A stretch of DNA of 64,000 nt from Thalassoglobus polymorphus (GTDB lineage Bacteria > Planctomycetota > Planctomycetia > Planctomycetales > Planctomycetaceae), in NCBI RefSeq assembly GCF_007744255.1, contig NZ_CP036267.1:5840001-5904000 (forward strand). The letters are read 5' to 3'. A program made the position numbers and the translations under genes. The notes beneath the pieces were generated by a model. It ran no database searches. It was not told the origin of the DNA and saw only the letters and a program-made list of their open reading frames with translations. Of the stretch, positions 17,589 through 26,230 are shown piece after piece; the first letter of the stretch is position 1, and every line of letters starts with the position of its first letter.

Positions 17589-17869
17589 CATACCAAACAA
17601 CCCGCATGTATTGACTAATTGCACCAAAAAAGTCACATTCATAGTTAGAGACGACGAAATAGTTTCAGTGAAAAGAACTGTCGCGAAGCCTCTTCGGTGT
17701 TTCTCGATAGATATTCCGATTGAATTGAGACTCAATTTTCTCGTAATTTTCGAATTCATTCGAATTTTTCCTGTGTTTATCCGTATTGCTAACAGACGAT
17801 ACGATTTGCATTTTCAGTGACAGAAATTAGTCACACTCAGTTTTCACTTGTTTCAGAAGGAGACATCCA

Positions 17870-18409
17870 ATCAGACGACCTCAATCCATCTCGAAGCCAC
17901 AAAACACTGGCCCGAGAATGAACGAAGACATCCGGGTTCCAAATGTCCGGGTAGTCGATTCCGAAGGAGAAATGCTAGGAGAAATGGAAACTGCCAAAGC
18001 TCTTGAATTGGCAGAAGAAGGGGGCATGGACCTCGTGATGGTTGGCGACAATGCCGACCCACCTGTTTGTCGGATCATGGACTACAGTAAAGTCCGATAC
18101 GAGAAAAAGAAGAAATCAGCTGGCCCCAAACAACACCGAACACAGCTCAAACAAATTCGTTTGCGCGCCAAGATCGGTGAGCACGACGTGAAAGTCAAAG
18201 TTGACTCAGCACGCAAATTTCTGGAACGACGTGACAAAGTCAAAATCAATGTCATGTTCCGCGGTCGTGAAAATGCTCACCACGATCTCGGTCGGGAACT
18301 CCTGAACAACGTGATCGAAATGCTCTCTGACGTTTCTACCGTCGAGCAATTCCCACGTATGGAAAGCGGTCGAATGATGTCCGCCACGCTCACACCGTTG
18401 GCGAAATAA
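17870..18409 (+). CDS. infC: Translation initiation factor IF-3, probable AUC start
   Basis: IF-3 binds the 30S subunit, keeps it apart from 50S and rejects wrong start codons. The N-domain begins near 'MNEDIRVPNVRVVD', the linker is Lys-rich ('YEKKKKSAGPKQHR') and the C-domain contains 'KQIRLRAKIGEHD' and 'VMFRGRENAH'. The first ATG is at 17918, but no ribosome binding site precedes it. An in-frame ATC at 17870 lies 7 bases after a strong AGAAGGAG and gives a basic N-terminal extension like other IF-3s. Non-AUG starts on infC are a known device for autoregulation by IF-3. The coding sequence is certain; the start is inferred (alternative 17918). A terminator follows. Confidence 0.9.
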   Translation: MRRPQSISKPQNTGPRMNEDIRVPNVRVVDSEGEMLGEMETAKALELAEEGGMDLVMVGDNADPPVCRIMDYSKVRYEKKKKSAGPKQHRTQLKQIRLRAKIGEHDVKVKVDSARKFLERRDKVKINVMFRGRENAHHDLGRELLNNVIEMLSDVSTVEQFPRMESGRMMSATLTPLAK

Positions 18410-18420
18410 CTTCGAAACAA

Positions 18421-18464
18421 AAATCCCCCGGCAAAGAACATGTTTCTTGCCGGGGGATTTTTTT
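18421..18464 (+). terminator. Intrinsic terminator of infC
   Basis: Perfect 14-bp stem AAATCCCCCGGCAA/TTGCCGGGGGATTT, 12-base loop, then a run of T. It starts 12 bases after the infC stop. Confidence 0.9.
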
Positions 18465-18510
18465 ATGCGTTGATCTTAAAGTCAAACAAATTTATGTCTT
18501 CAAGTTCTGC

Positions 18511-18535
18511 AAACCAATTCGAAAGATGCTCTAAA
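18511..18535 (-). repeat. Partial family 1 repeat overlapping the gyrB stop
   Basis: On the minus strand the sequence from the gyrB TAG onward (TAGAGCATCTTTCGAATTGG, then TTTGC) is identical to the first 25 bases of the copy at 23061 apart from its lead-in. The rest of the repeat is missing here. Confidence 0.7.
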
Positions 18536-21092
18536 CGTCGAGATCTTTCACATCCAGGGCGTGCTTCTCGATGAACTCACGGCGGGGTTCGACGTGATCC
18601 CCCATCAGGACGCGGAAAATCTCTTCAGCGGCTGCGGCATCATCGAGGGTGACCTGCATCAGAATACGGGTATCGGGATCCATTGCTGTCTCGAAGAGTT
18701 CGTCCGGGTTCATTTCGCCCAAACCTTTGAATCGAGTCCGCTGCATTCCACGTCCGCCGATGTCCCGCAATGTCGGGATGACCGCTCGCAGATTCTGTAG
18801 TGGTTTTTGGATGTCCTTATTGATGATTTCATAAGGGAAGACTTTTTCAACATTCCGCGGAGGTGGGTCAAGAAAGTCGTTCAGCGAGATTTCGTACTCT
18901 TCTTTCAGAGTTTGCAAGACGGAATTGATTGTGCGAACTTCGAAGAGATCAAGGACATTCAGAGTTAATGATTCATCTTCTGGTGCTGGCTCCTCTTCGA
19001 CATTGTCGCCAACTTCCAACTCTTGATCCGAGACTTTCATCGCCCGACCTTGAGCTTCCTCCTGATCCTGAAGATACGCTTCCATTTCAGTCTTGGTGAA
19101 GAACCAGTGATCTTCGGCATTGAGCGTCACTCGGTATCTCGGCAACAAGCCTTCTTCTGTCGCATGATTCATCGCCAGGCGTCGCAGCGAGACTCCACGT
19201 CGCTCTAAAGCTTCGAGGGCCTCTTCAATTTTGCTGAGTGGACCAGCGAGTTGAGTCAGTTGTTCTGTCGAGAACTCGCGTGGTTCGCCAGTCGGTTCCG
19301 GGTAATTGCCACCCTCCAGTTGATCGGCAGTTTTGAGAAGGTTCCTTCTGGGATTGAGTAGAAGCGTGGAATCTTCCAATCCAATTTCCAACAACTCGGT
19401 CATCATCTCTTCGTGTGTCTGCACGTAGCGCGGCTTCTGGTTCCGTTTGCCTTTCTGGATGACTCGATACAGCGGTGGTTGAGCAACGTAAACGCAGCCT
19501 TGCTTCACAAGTTCCCGCATGTGTCGGAAAATGAATGTCAGTAGCAGGGTGCGAATGTGTGAACCGTCGACGTCGGCGTCCGTCATGAGAATGATTTTCC
19601 CATAGCGACGTTTGGCGATGTCCTGCTCTTCAGCCAGCGGAGTGATTCCAATCGCTTTGAAGATGGCTGTTACTTCAGTGTTTGCCAAGACCTTGAGAAG
19701 TTGTGCCTTTTCGACGTTCAGGATTTTACCTCGCAACGGAAGAATCGCCTGATACTCAGAGTCTCGTCCCGTATCAGCAGACCCACCGGCCGAGTCTCCT
19801 TCCACCAGGTACAGTTCAGATAGATTCAAGTCGTGCTTTCGGCAATCTCGCAGTTTCTCCGGGAGTCCGCCCGAGCCGGTTTTCGTTTGGCTGCGGGCCA
19901 TATCACGAGCTTTTTTCGCAGCTTCTCGAGCCTCTGCAGCACGCAGTGATTTCTGACAAATCAGCTTGGCGATTGCTGGGTTCTCTTCCAGGTATTTATT
20001 GAGCACATCCCCCACGACCGAGTTGACAGCGCCCTCGACTTCTGGATTTGTGAGCTTAATTTTCGTTTGAGCTTCAAACTGCGGATTCGGAATTCGAACG
20101 GTGATGACGCCGGCCAAGCCTTCACGGAAATCGTCTCCAGCGGGAGTCATATCCTTGAAGAGGTTATTCTTTTTCCCGTAGTTGTTCAGCGTCCGCGTCA
20201 GTGCCGTTTTGAATCCGGAGAAATGTGTTCCTCCTTCAGAGTTGGAGATTCCGTTTGCAAAGCAGCGAATACTTTCGGAATAGCCATCGTTCCATTGCAA
20301 AGCGATATCGACAACGACGGCGTCGACCTGACCGATGACCCGAATCACATCGTTGTGAATGACGGTTTCTGTACGATTGATCCACTTCACAAACTCAGCA
20401 AGTCCATCCTCGTAATGGAAGGTGTCTGACTGACCGGTTCTTTTATCTGAGATAAAGATGCGGACCCCAGCATTCAGGAAGGCGCAGTCCTGCAACCGTT
20501 TGTGAATCACATCGTAGCTGAACGTTGTATTGGGAAAGATCCCTGCATCTGGCTTGAAGGTCACTTTGGTTCCGGTTTGATCGGTCGCTCCCCCTTTGAC
20601 TAATCCGGAGGTCACTCGACCTTTGCCGAACTCCATCCGATAGACAAATCCGTCCCGACTGACTTCGACTTCCAGCCATTCTGAGCAGGCATTGACTGCA
20701 GTGATTCCGACACCGTGAAGTCCACCAGTCCCGACCGCATAAGCTTTTCGATCGAATTTTCCTCCGGAATGGATCTCCGTGAAGACGACTTCAAGAGCGG
20801 TTTTCCCGGTGTCCTTCATCGTATCGATGGGGATTCCGCGTCCATCGTCGGCAACGGTGATCGATCCGTCTCCGTTGATTGTCACGTTCGCGGTCGTGGC
20901 ATATCCGTTCGAGTATTCATCGAGAACATTGTCGGTCACTTCGTAGACGAGGTGATGCAATCCGGAGAGATCGGTTCCTCCAATATACATCGCTGGCCGG
21001 TGCCGAATCCCTTCGATCCCTTCCAGGTGTTGAATAGAGTCTGAATTGTAATCTTGTGTCTTCTTTTCGTTCTCTGCACTCATTCGTGACAT
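18531..21092 (-). CDS. gyrB: DNA gyrase subunit B
   Basis: About 853 residues. ATPase half of the type IIA topoisomerase that introduces negative supercoils. GHKL ATPase motifs: 'YEVTDNVLDEY', 'VADDGRGIPID' and 'GTGGLHGVGITAVNA' with the ATP lid. TOPRIM motifs: 'LVEGDSAGGSA' and 'MTDADVDGSHIRTLLL'. C-terminal 'RFKGLGEMNPDELFETAMDP'. A ~150-residue insert between TOPRIM and the C-terminus resembles the insert in proteobacterial GyrB. Start chosen at ATG 21092; TTG 21104 and ATG 21083 are alternatives. It is the last gene of a dnaN-dciA-gyrB run. The TAG stop is shared with a dispersed repeat fragment. Confidence 0.96.
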   Translation of the reverse strand: MSRMSAENEKKTQDYNSDSIQHLEGIEGIRHRPAMYIGGTDLSGLHHLVYEVTDNVLDEYSNGYATTANVTINGDGSITVADDGRGIPIDTMKDTGKTALEVVFTEIHSGGKFDRKAYAVGTGGLHGVGITAVNACSEWLEVEVSRDGFVYRMEFGKGRVTSGLVKGGATDQTGTKVTFKPDAGIFPNTTFSYDVIHKRLQDCAFLNAGVRIFISDKRTGQSDTFHYEDGLAEFVKWINRTETVIHNDVIRVIGQVDAVVVDIALQWNDGYSESIRCFANGISNSEGGTHFSGFKTALTRTLNNYGKKNNLFKDMTPAGDDFREGLAGVITVRIPNPQFEAQTKIKLTNPEVEGAVNSVVGDVLNKYLEENPAIAKLICQKSLRAAEAREAAKKARDMARSQTKTGSGGLPEKLRDCRKHDLNLSELYLVEGDSAGGSADTGRDSEYQAILPLRGKILNVEKAQLLKVLANTEVTAIFKAIGITPLAEEQDIAKRRYGKIILMTDADVDGSHIRTLLLTFIFRHMRELVKQGCVYVAQPPLYRVIQKGKRNQKPRYVQTHEEMMTELLEIGLEDSTLLLNPRRNLLKTADQLEGGNYPEPTGEPREFSTEQLTQLAGPLSKIEEALEALERRGVSLRRLAMNHATEEGLLPRYRVTLNAEDHWFFTKTEMEAYLQDQEEAQGRAMKVSDQELEVGDNVEEEPAPEDESLTLNVLDLFEVRTINSVLQTLKEEYEISLNDFLDPPPRNVEKVFPYEIINKDIQKPLQNLRAVIPTLRDIGGRGMQRTRFKGLGEMNPDELFETAMDPDTRILMQVTLDDAAAAEEIFRVLMGDHVEPRREFIEKHALDVKDLDV

Positions 21093-21120
21093 CCCAGTTA
21101 TCAATGCCAGTTCATGGCAT

Positions 21121-21468
21121 CTACTTATTCAGATTCCCTTTTAGACGAAACTTGATCTCACGCACTTTGAGATGCTTATATTCCGTCTGAATCGTGTGGA
21201 GAAATTCAGCCTTATAAAAGCTATCCAATTGATAGAGGAGAGCTGAATTACTCAGGGTAATTTCAAGAACACCATTTTTGATTCCCTTCACCTTCATAGC
21301 TGCATGAGAAAACTCTCCAGCGACCTGGTCCCACATCTCCTGCAATTGCTCATTCGCTTTGAAACGGTTGTAACCCCGCAAATGAAAAAGTTCGGAGAGG
21401 ATGTTATCGAGATTTTCAGGGTCCTTAGCACCGTAAGGACTCCCGCGATACTTCGGAGGTCGGCTCAT
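21121..21468 (-). CDS. dciA: DciA-family helicase-loader protein (DUF721)
   Basis: 115 residues from the ATG at 21468 (GGAG 8 bases upstream). The DUF721 pattern is present: N-terminal basic 'RPPKYRGSPYG', then 'NILSELFHLRGY', 'LQEMWDQVAGEFSHAAMKV', 'GVLEITLSNSALLYQLDSF' and a C-terminal 'VREIKFRLKG'. DciA is the ancestral loader of the DnaB replicative helicase, found where DnaC/DnaI are lacking. It lies between dnaN and gyrB, the position common in other phyla, supporting a replication role. Confidence 0.8.
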   Translation of the reverse strand: MSRPPKYRGSPYGAKDPENLDNILSELFHLRGYNRFKANEQLQEMWDQVAGEFSHAAMKVKGIKNGVLEITLSNSALLYQLDSFYKAEFLHTIQTEYKHLKVREIKFRLKGNLNK

Positions 21469-21503
21469 GTTTCGACTCCGCAAATGAGCTCATCGGCATC
21501 AAT

Positions 21504-22616
21504 CTAATCATCCCGCGACAACGGCATGACGACGTAAGTGTAGTTTTCATCCGCTTTGAAAACCGCGGCACTATTACCATCGACCAGGTTGAGAGAGACT
21601 GGTCCAGCTGAATCGAGGACGCGCAGGAATTCCTGAACATACTTCGGATCAAAGGTCACGATCACGGCGTCGCCATCGTAACTGATTGGCAATGCAATTT
21701 TTGATGATCCCACATCCTGGCCAACACTTGTCAGAGTCAGCGTTCCGTCGTCAAACCCAAAATCGACTCCGCGACTTTCTTCGTTTGTGACGATCATTGC
21801 TTGACGGACAGCTGAGAGGAACGGGCCGACGACGAGGTCGATTTTTGAAGTGTATTCTCCCGGAATCACATCCTGATATCGTGGAAAACGGCCTTCGACC
21901 AGACGAGCGTAGATGGTCGATTGTCCACTTTGAACCAGAACCTCATTTTGATGGATCGCAACTTTGACGTCTTCTTCATCGTTGTCGATAGATCTTTCAA
22001 TTAGCGACATCGCCTTAGCAGGGATCACTGGTTGACCAATCTCTTCGGAGACATTCCCGTGTGCCTTGCAGGTTGTGTGGCACACAGCCAGCCTACGGCT
22101 GTCTGTCGCGGCCAGCGTGAGCTTCTCGGCATCAACTTCCATCAAGACTCCACCTAAGGCGTAGCGGGTGCTCTCGACGTCTGTCGCGAAGATGGTTCGT
22201 TGAATGGCCTGCTTCAAAGACTTCCCGCCGATGAGGTAGTAGTTCTCATCCTCGAAGCTCGCCACACTTGGAAACTCGGCAGCGTCTTCAACGCTCAAAC
22301 GGAATTCACTTTGGCTGCTGCGAATCCAAAGTGCGTCTTCGTTCACTTCAAGACTGATCTGGTCATCCTGAACTTCTCGCAGGATCGCATTCACACGTTG
22401 CGTTGGAAGCAGGACTTCACCGACGGAGTCAGTCTCGACGTCTGGAATTTCATATCGAATCCCAACTTCCTGATCAGTTCCGAGGAGCGTCGCTCGGCCA
22501 TCTGTCAAAGTCAGTTTGACATTGCGAAGGATTTCCTTCGGAGTTCGCGTTGGTACAACACTCCCGACAATTTGGAAAGCAGAGGAGAGTACGTTTCGAG
22601 AGCAGGTCAGCTTCAT
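21504..22616 (-). CDS. dnaN: DNA polymerase III sliding clamp, beta subunit
   Basis: 370 residues. It forms the ring that tethers the replicative polymerase. Three repeated clamp domains: the start 'MKLTCSRNVLSSAFQIVGSV', middle 'YALGGVLMEVDAEKLTLAATDSRRLAV' (quoted in part: 'LAATDSRRLAV') and end 'YTYVVMPLSRDD', which ends in the conserved 'MP.R' region of the client-binding pocket. First gene of dnaN-dciA-gyrB. No dnaA lies upstream; instead there is a 670-base gene-free region. Confidence 0.95.
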   Translation of the reverse strand: MKLTCSRNVLSSAFQIVGSVVPTRTPKEILRNVKLTLTDGRATLLGTDQEVGIRYEIPDVETDSVGEVLLPTQRVNAILREVQDDQISLEVNEDALWIRSSQSEFRLSVEDAAEFPSVASFEDENYYLIGGKSLKQAIQRTIFATDVESTRYALGGVLMEVDAEKLTLAATDSRRLAVCHTTCKAHGNVSEEIGQPVIPAKAMSLIERSIDNDEEDVKVAIHQNEVLVQSGQSTIYARLVEGRFPRYQDVIPGEYTSKIDLVVGPFLSAVRQAMIVTNEESRGVDFGFDDGTLTLTSVGQDVGSSKIALPISYDGDAVIVTFDPKYVQEFLRVLDSAGPVSLNLVDGNSAAVFKADENYTYVVMPLSRDD

Positions 22617-23060
22617 TGTCTTGATTCAGTTTCTAACAAGTGGCTTCGAAAATGACTCTTAGAAAAGAATCATATTTAAAGATTATCAGCAGTATTATCA
22701 AAGAGAAGATTGAGCAGTTGATAACTTCATTTCGTAGAACGCAAGTCTATGAAAAATAGGCGTTTAATTCAATTCGGACGCAAGAAAAAAGCGTCGAAAA
22801 CCGGTTCATATCCTGTCTGAACTCTGTGACTGAAGTGTCGACATAGCAGGTGGTTATGAACAGGCCCGAATTGGACCTCTGAAACCAACAGAGTTGTCCC
22901 GTCGTTTTCCAGTAGTTATCACCAACTTTTCGACGTGACGACCCCTTGAAGAGAGATTCCGATATGAATCGAGCAACTCGGTTGATCGAGCGGATGGTCC
23001 CTCTGTGTTCAGTGAGAGCAAACGAATTTCCGAGCCTTCGAGTCGTCAAGATCCCGTGAG
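22617..23060. other. Gene-free region upstream of dnaN
   Basis: No convincing gene. The part near dnaN is AT-rich and holds four TTATCA hexamers (22683, 22695, reverse at 22719, 22916), but no full TTATNCACA DnaA box. It may be promoter DNA; origin function is only a possibility. Confidence 0.3.
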
Positions 23061-23164
23061 AGCATCTTTCGAATTGGTTTGCAGGATCTGCCTCGTGGCG
23101 AACAGCATTTTTACTGGAGAAATGCGTTCTTCACGGGCAAACAGTAGAGCAAACTGACCTAGTT
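23061..23164 (+). repeat. Dispersed repeat family 1, full copy
   Basis: Starts GAGCATCTTTCGAATTGG, contains 'tctgcctcgtggcgaacagc' and 'gaaatgcgttcttcacgggc', and ends in a decayed form of the palindrome 'TAGAGCAAACTGCTCTA'. Closely related to 42362-42466 and 48690-48793. Confidence 0.8.
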
Positions 23165-23289
23165 TACGGGTTCACAATGGGGGATACGAGAGAAGTTTGC
23201 CGCTTGAGCTGATTTCGTGGGTAAGTGCTGGAAACGAACTCGGTTTTTGTCCGTTTTGACACTCGATCCTCTTTTTAGAGTGGGGGATT

Positions 23290-24006
23290 TTATTCCACTG
23301 AGGAGGTTTGCGATGTTTCTGGTTCAGCAGGGTTCTGGGTTTTGAGGAGGGCATTTTCGAACTTCTGAAACTTTCGTGTCCCCCAGTTATTACCGATAAA
23401 CGAAAGTCCGATCAGCCAGCCCAGAGCAGCCCCAACGAAGATATCACTCGGGTAGTGTGAAGAATTCGAGACGCGTTGGAGGCCCACCAGAAAGGCGAGA
23501 GTGAGAAACGCTGACTTTCCTTTTGGAAAGGCCCAGGTCAGTAAAGCGGCAAATCCGAATGCGGATGCGGTGTGAGCAGAGGGGAAACTTTCGATAGCTG
23601 ACCCACCTGAGTGAAACGGGAAAAGACCTGTGAAGCTCTCAAAGATGTTGTTCTGGCTGAAGTCAAACTCTCGAGGACGTGTTCTGCCAATAAAAAGCTT
23701 CACGACATTCGCTGCCAAACCAGCTGCACATGTTCCAATGAAAATGCGATAGACTCGTCGGTCCTGACAGGCGTTTGCGACAGAGAAACAGAAGAGAACC
23801 AGAAATTGTCCGTAAGGTGTTCCGAAGTGCTCAGCAGTGTTCACGAATTTTTTGAACTCTCCCTGCAACCTGGAATGCGAAAAGTAACCCGCAACGGTCT
23901 CGTCAATCGTAAACAGACAAATCACTGCCAGCACCAGAAAGAGGGTGGGCAGTATGATGAGATCGAATCGAGAAAGGCTCGATTGTCGAGTGTTCAGGTC
24001 ATCCAT
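23290..24006 (-). CDS. PAP2-family membrane phosphatase
   Basis: 238 residues with five or six membrane spans. The three-part acid phosphatase signature is present: 'KLFIGRTRPREFD' (K-x6-RP), 'SFPSAHTASA' (PSGH-like, here PSAH) and 'SNSSHYPSDIFVGAALG' (SR-x5-H-x3-D, with the Arg replaced by Asn-Ser). Members remove phosphate from lipid phosphates such as undecaprenyl pyrophosphate or phosphatidylglycerol phosphate. The altered third motif still keeps His and Asp. It stands alone. Confidence 0.85.
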   Translation of the reverse strand: MDDLNTRQSSLSRFDLIILPTLFLVLAVICLFTIDETVAGYFSHSRLQGEFKKFVNTAEHFGTPYGQFLVLFCFSVANACQDRRVYRIFIGTCAAGLAANVVKLFIGRTRPREFDFSQNNIFESFTGLFPFHSGGSAIESFPSAHTASAFGFAALLTWAFPKGKSAFLTLAFLVGLQRVSNSSHYPSDIFVGAALGWLIGLSFIGNNWGTRKFQKFENALLKTQNPAEPETSQTSSVE

Positions 24007-24193
24007 GGAATTGAAAGTCGCATCAGCAGTAACTGATTTCGAAAAGAGCCGAGCGAAAGCATGTTTGAAGAGACGTCCGTAACCAGTCTCGTGGAAATGA
24101 GTGATTCATCAGATGAAAAGTAGCCTTCACGGGCAGGAGAGAGACGCAAGTCTTCCGATTTTCAAGTTTGACACCTATTTTTTGCCACCTGTT

Positions 24194-24961
24194 TTATTCG
24201 GAGGAAAGTCCCAATGCGTGCAAGCGTGCGACTTGCCACATGTAGTGAGGTCCATAGCCCGCTTTGGGGGCCCAGGTGTTCTGGGCGGCTCGAGTTAAAT
24301 TCTTCTTGGCCGATTCCGATCGTCCTTCGACGGCGTCGTACAGGCCAACATACAGAGAAGCATAAAACATCCGCTTTTCCCGTTCTCTCTCAGTGATCTC
24401 AGCTGACTCAATTTTGTCCAGAATCTGCTTGCCGGTCAGGGTTCCGGAAAAGAGCTGATAGACGTCTCCAAATGGCTCACGGTCGTCTTTGTCATATTTG
24501 AGTAACTCTTTTCGTGCCGCATCAGCTCCTTTTGATTTGTAATGTGACAAGTATCGCCAGATCCCGTTTTCGCGGTCGACATTGTCAAAGGAGTGATAAC
24601 GGTCAAATTGTCCAGCCGCCATGTCATATTGAGTTGCGTAAAAATAGGCAATCCCCCTCCGCCAATGAGAGACGTCACTTTGGGGATTCAACTCGACCAT
24701 TTTGCTGTAGTCAGCGACCGCTTCTTTGAACTCACCAGAAAAAAAGTGGGCATCACCCCGCTGCGAATAGAGTCCAACGACGTCGGGAGTTTGTTGGATT
24801 TGTGCGGTGAGCACTTCGATTTGTTTTTTCAGGCGTTTGTCTTGAGTTTTCGTGAGTGCCTCGAGGTCAGGCGACTCTGCATTCACGAGCGATGTGACGT
24901 TCATTGATGTGATGATCAGGAGCAATCGCACAATCAATGATGGAGTCAATGATGCAGACAT
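24194..24961 (-). CDS. Secreted TPR protein
   Basis: 255 residues. Signal peptide about 1-28 ending near 'LVNAES'. Two clear tetratricopeptide repeats: 'VVGLYSQRGDAHFFSGEFKEAVADYSKMVELNPQ' (cited in part: 'GEFKEAVADYSKMVELNP') and 'SHWRRGIAYFYATQYDMAAGQFD'. The C-terminal third is helical, with 'YGPHYMWQVARLHALGL'. Overall resemblance to NlpI-type lipoproteins but with no lipobox Cys. It probably binds partner proteins in the periplasm. No operon partner. Confidence 0.7.
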   Translation of the reverse strand: MSASLTPSLIVRLLLIITSMNVTSLVNAESPDLEALTKTQDKRLKKQIEVLTAQIQQTPDVVGLYSQRGDAHFFSGEFKEAVADYSKMVELNPQSDVSHWRRGIAYFYATQYDMAAGQFDRYHSFDNVDRENGIWRYLSHYKSKGADAARKELLKYDKDDREPFGDVYQLFSGTLTGKQILDKIESAEITEREREKRMFYASLYVGLYDAVEGRSESAKKNLTRAAQNTWAPKAGYGPHYMWQVARLHALGLSSE

Positions 24962-25107
24962 AAATGGCTCTCACAATAATGATTCGAAGCAGTGAAGTGC
25001 TTGAGATTCGATTTTCTATCGATCATACAATAGGTGATTCTGGCTCAACCAGCTAATATGCTCGAGCCATTCTCATCAACTGCATTCGATTTCAAGCAAG
25101 TTCTCCA

Positions 25108-25932
25108 TTGACTCCTGATCTGGACAATTCGGCGGATCTCCGGAAATCCATCGATCAAATCCGTGGTCGTTGGACGGCAGCGCCGGAGTTTGCAGTGATC
25201 CTCGGGACGGGTCTGGGAGCGTTTGTGGATGGGATGAATGTTGATGTTTTGATTCCTTATTCGGAATTGGCTGGCTTCCGGTCATCGACCGCCATCGGAC
25301 ATGCTGGAGAACTGGTTTGCGGTCATGTGGACTCAACTCCGGTCATCGCACTTCGAGGACGTTCGCACTGCTATGAGGGCGTCTCGCGAGATGAGATCAC
25401 GTTTCCGGTTCATGTTCTCAAACACCTTGGCGTGAAAAATCTGATTGTTTCATGTGCTGCCGGCGGTCTTTCTCCTCGATTTGAGGCGGGGGATATCATG
25501 CTCATCGACGATCAGGTCGACTTTCTCTTTTCGCCAAAAAGAGATCGCTGCTGCGAACATCGGCGAACAGTCGCAGGTCGTTACGATGAGCAGATGAAAA
25601 GCATGGTGTTAGAACTGAGCCGAAAGTTGAATCTTCGACTGAGCGTTGGAACTTACATTTCGGTCACCGGCCCCAACTACGAAACTCGCTCAGAAATGCG
25701 ATTTTACCGCATGCTTGCCGATGCAATCGGGATGTCGACAGTACCCGAAGTCGCAGTCGCAACAGAGCTGGGGATGCGGGTTTGTGGATTGGCAACGATC
25801 ACGAATCTTTGCAATCCAGACGCTCTGACAATCGCAGATGGTGAACATGTCGTCCATGTTGCTTCGTCGTCCGAACCCAGATTCCGTGCCATCGTCCTGG
25901 AACTTATCCGCAGAATGGGTAACAGGGATTGA
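25108..25932 (+). CDS. Purine nucleoside phosphorylase (trimeric type)
   Basis: 274 residues. Splits purine nucleosides with phosphate into free base and (deoxy)ribose 1-phosphate. Motifs: 'VILGTGLGAF' (phosphate loop), 'AIGHAGELVCG', 'LRGRSHCYEG', 'SCAAGGLSPRFEAGDIM', 'TGPNYETRSEMRFYR' and 'EVAVATELGMRVCGLATITNL' (base specificity loop; cited in part). Starts at a TTG; no in-frame ATG lies upstream before the divergent TPR gene. The Glu and Asn positions expected for guanosine/inosine recognition appear present. Monocistronic. Confidence 0.9.
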   Translation: MTPDLDNSADLRKSIDQIRGRWTAAPEFAVILGTGLGAFVDGMNVDVLIPYSELAGFRSSTAIGHAGELVCGHVDSTPVIALRGRSHCYEGVSRDEITFPVHVLKHLGVKNLIVSCAAGGLSPRFEAGDIMLIDDQVDFLFSPKRDRCCEHRRTVAGRYDEQMKSMVLELSRKLNLRLSVGTYISVTGPNYETRSEMRFYRMLADAIGMSTVPEVAVATELGMRVCGLATITNLCNPDALTIADGEHVVHVASSSEPRFRAIVLELIRRMGNRD

Positions 25933-26002
25933 GGATTGAATCAGTTCCCGGCGGAGGTGCTCAAATCGACTCGCGACAAAATGAACTGATCACCCACCAT
26001 TT

Positions 26003-26047
26003 CTGTTGAAGCCCCCTGTTGAGGTCTCTGTTGAAGCTCTGTTGAGG
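26003..26047. repeat. Four phased copies of CTGTTGARG
   Basis: CTGTTGAAG, CTGTTGAGG, CTGTTGAAG and CTGTTGAGG begin at 26003, 26016, 26028 and 26039, about one helical turn apart, in the gap between the phosphorylase and the MsrP-like gene. Confidence 0.55.
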
Positions 26048-26230
26048 TCAGCAGTTTTGCAGCACAAGCGTGCAACAGGAAAGCTCATATTGGCCTGCCA
26101 GGCAAAGCGACTTATAATTCAGTGACCGACTGCAATCGCCAAATTGGTGACTCAATGACATAGCCTGCTCTTCATGAGGCAGATATGTGAATCTTTATCA
26201 TAAAAGCTCATAGCTGATCAGGAACTGGGA

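Noticed and set aside
22747-23049. 100-codon minus-strand ORF upstream of dnaN
   Set aside because: Composition unlike a protein of this genome, no ribosome binding site, no known motif; left as spacer.
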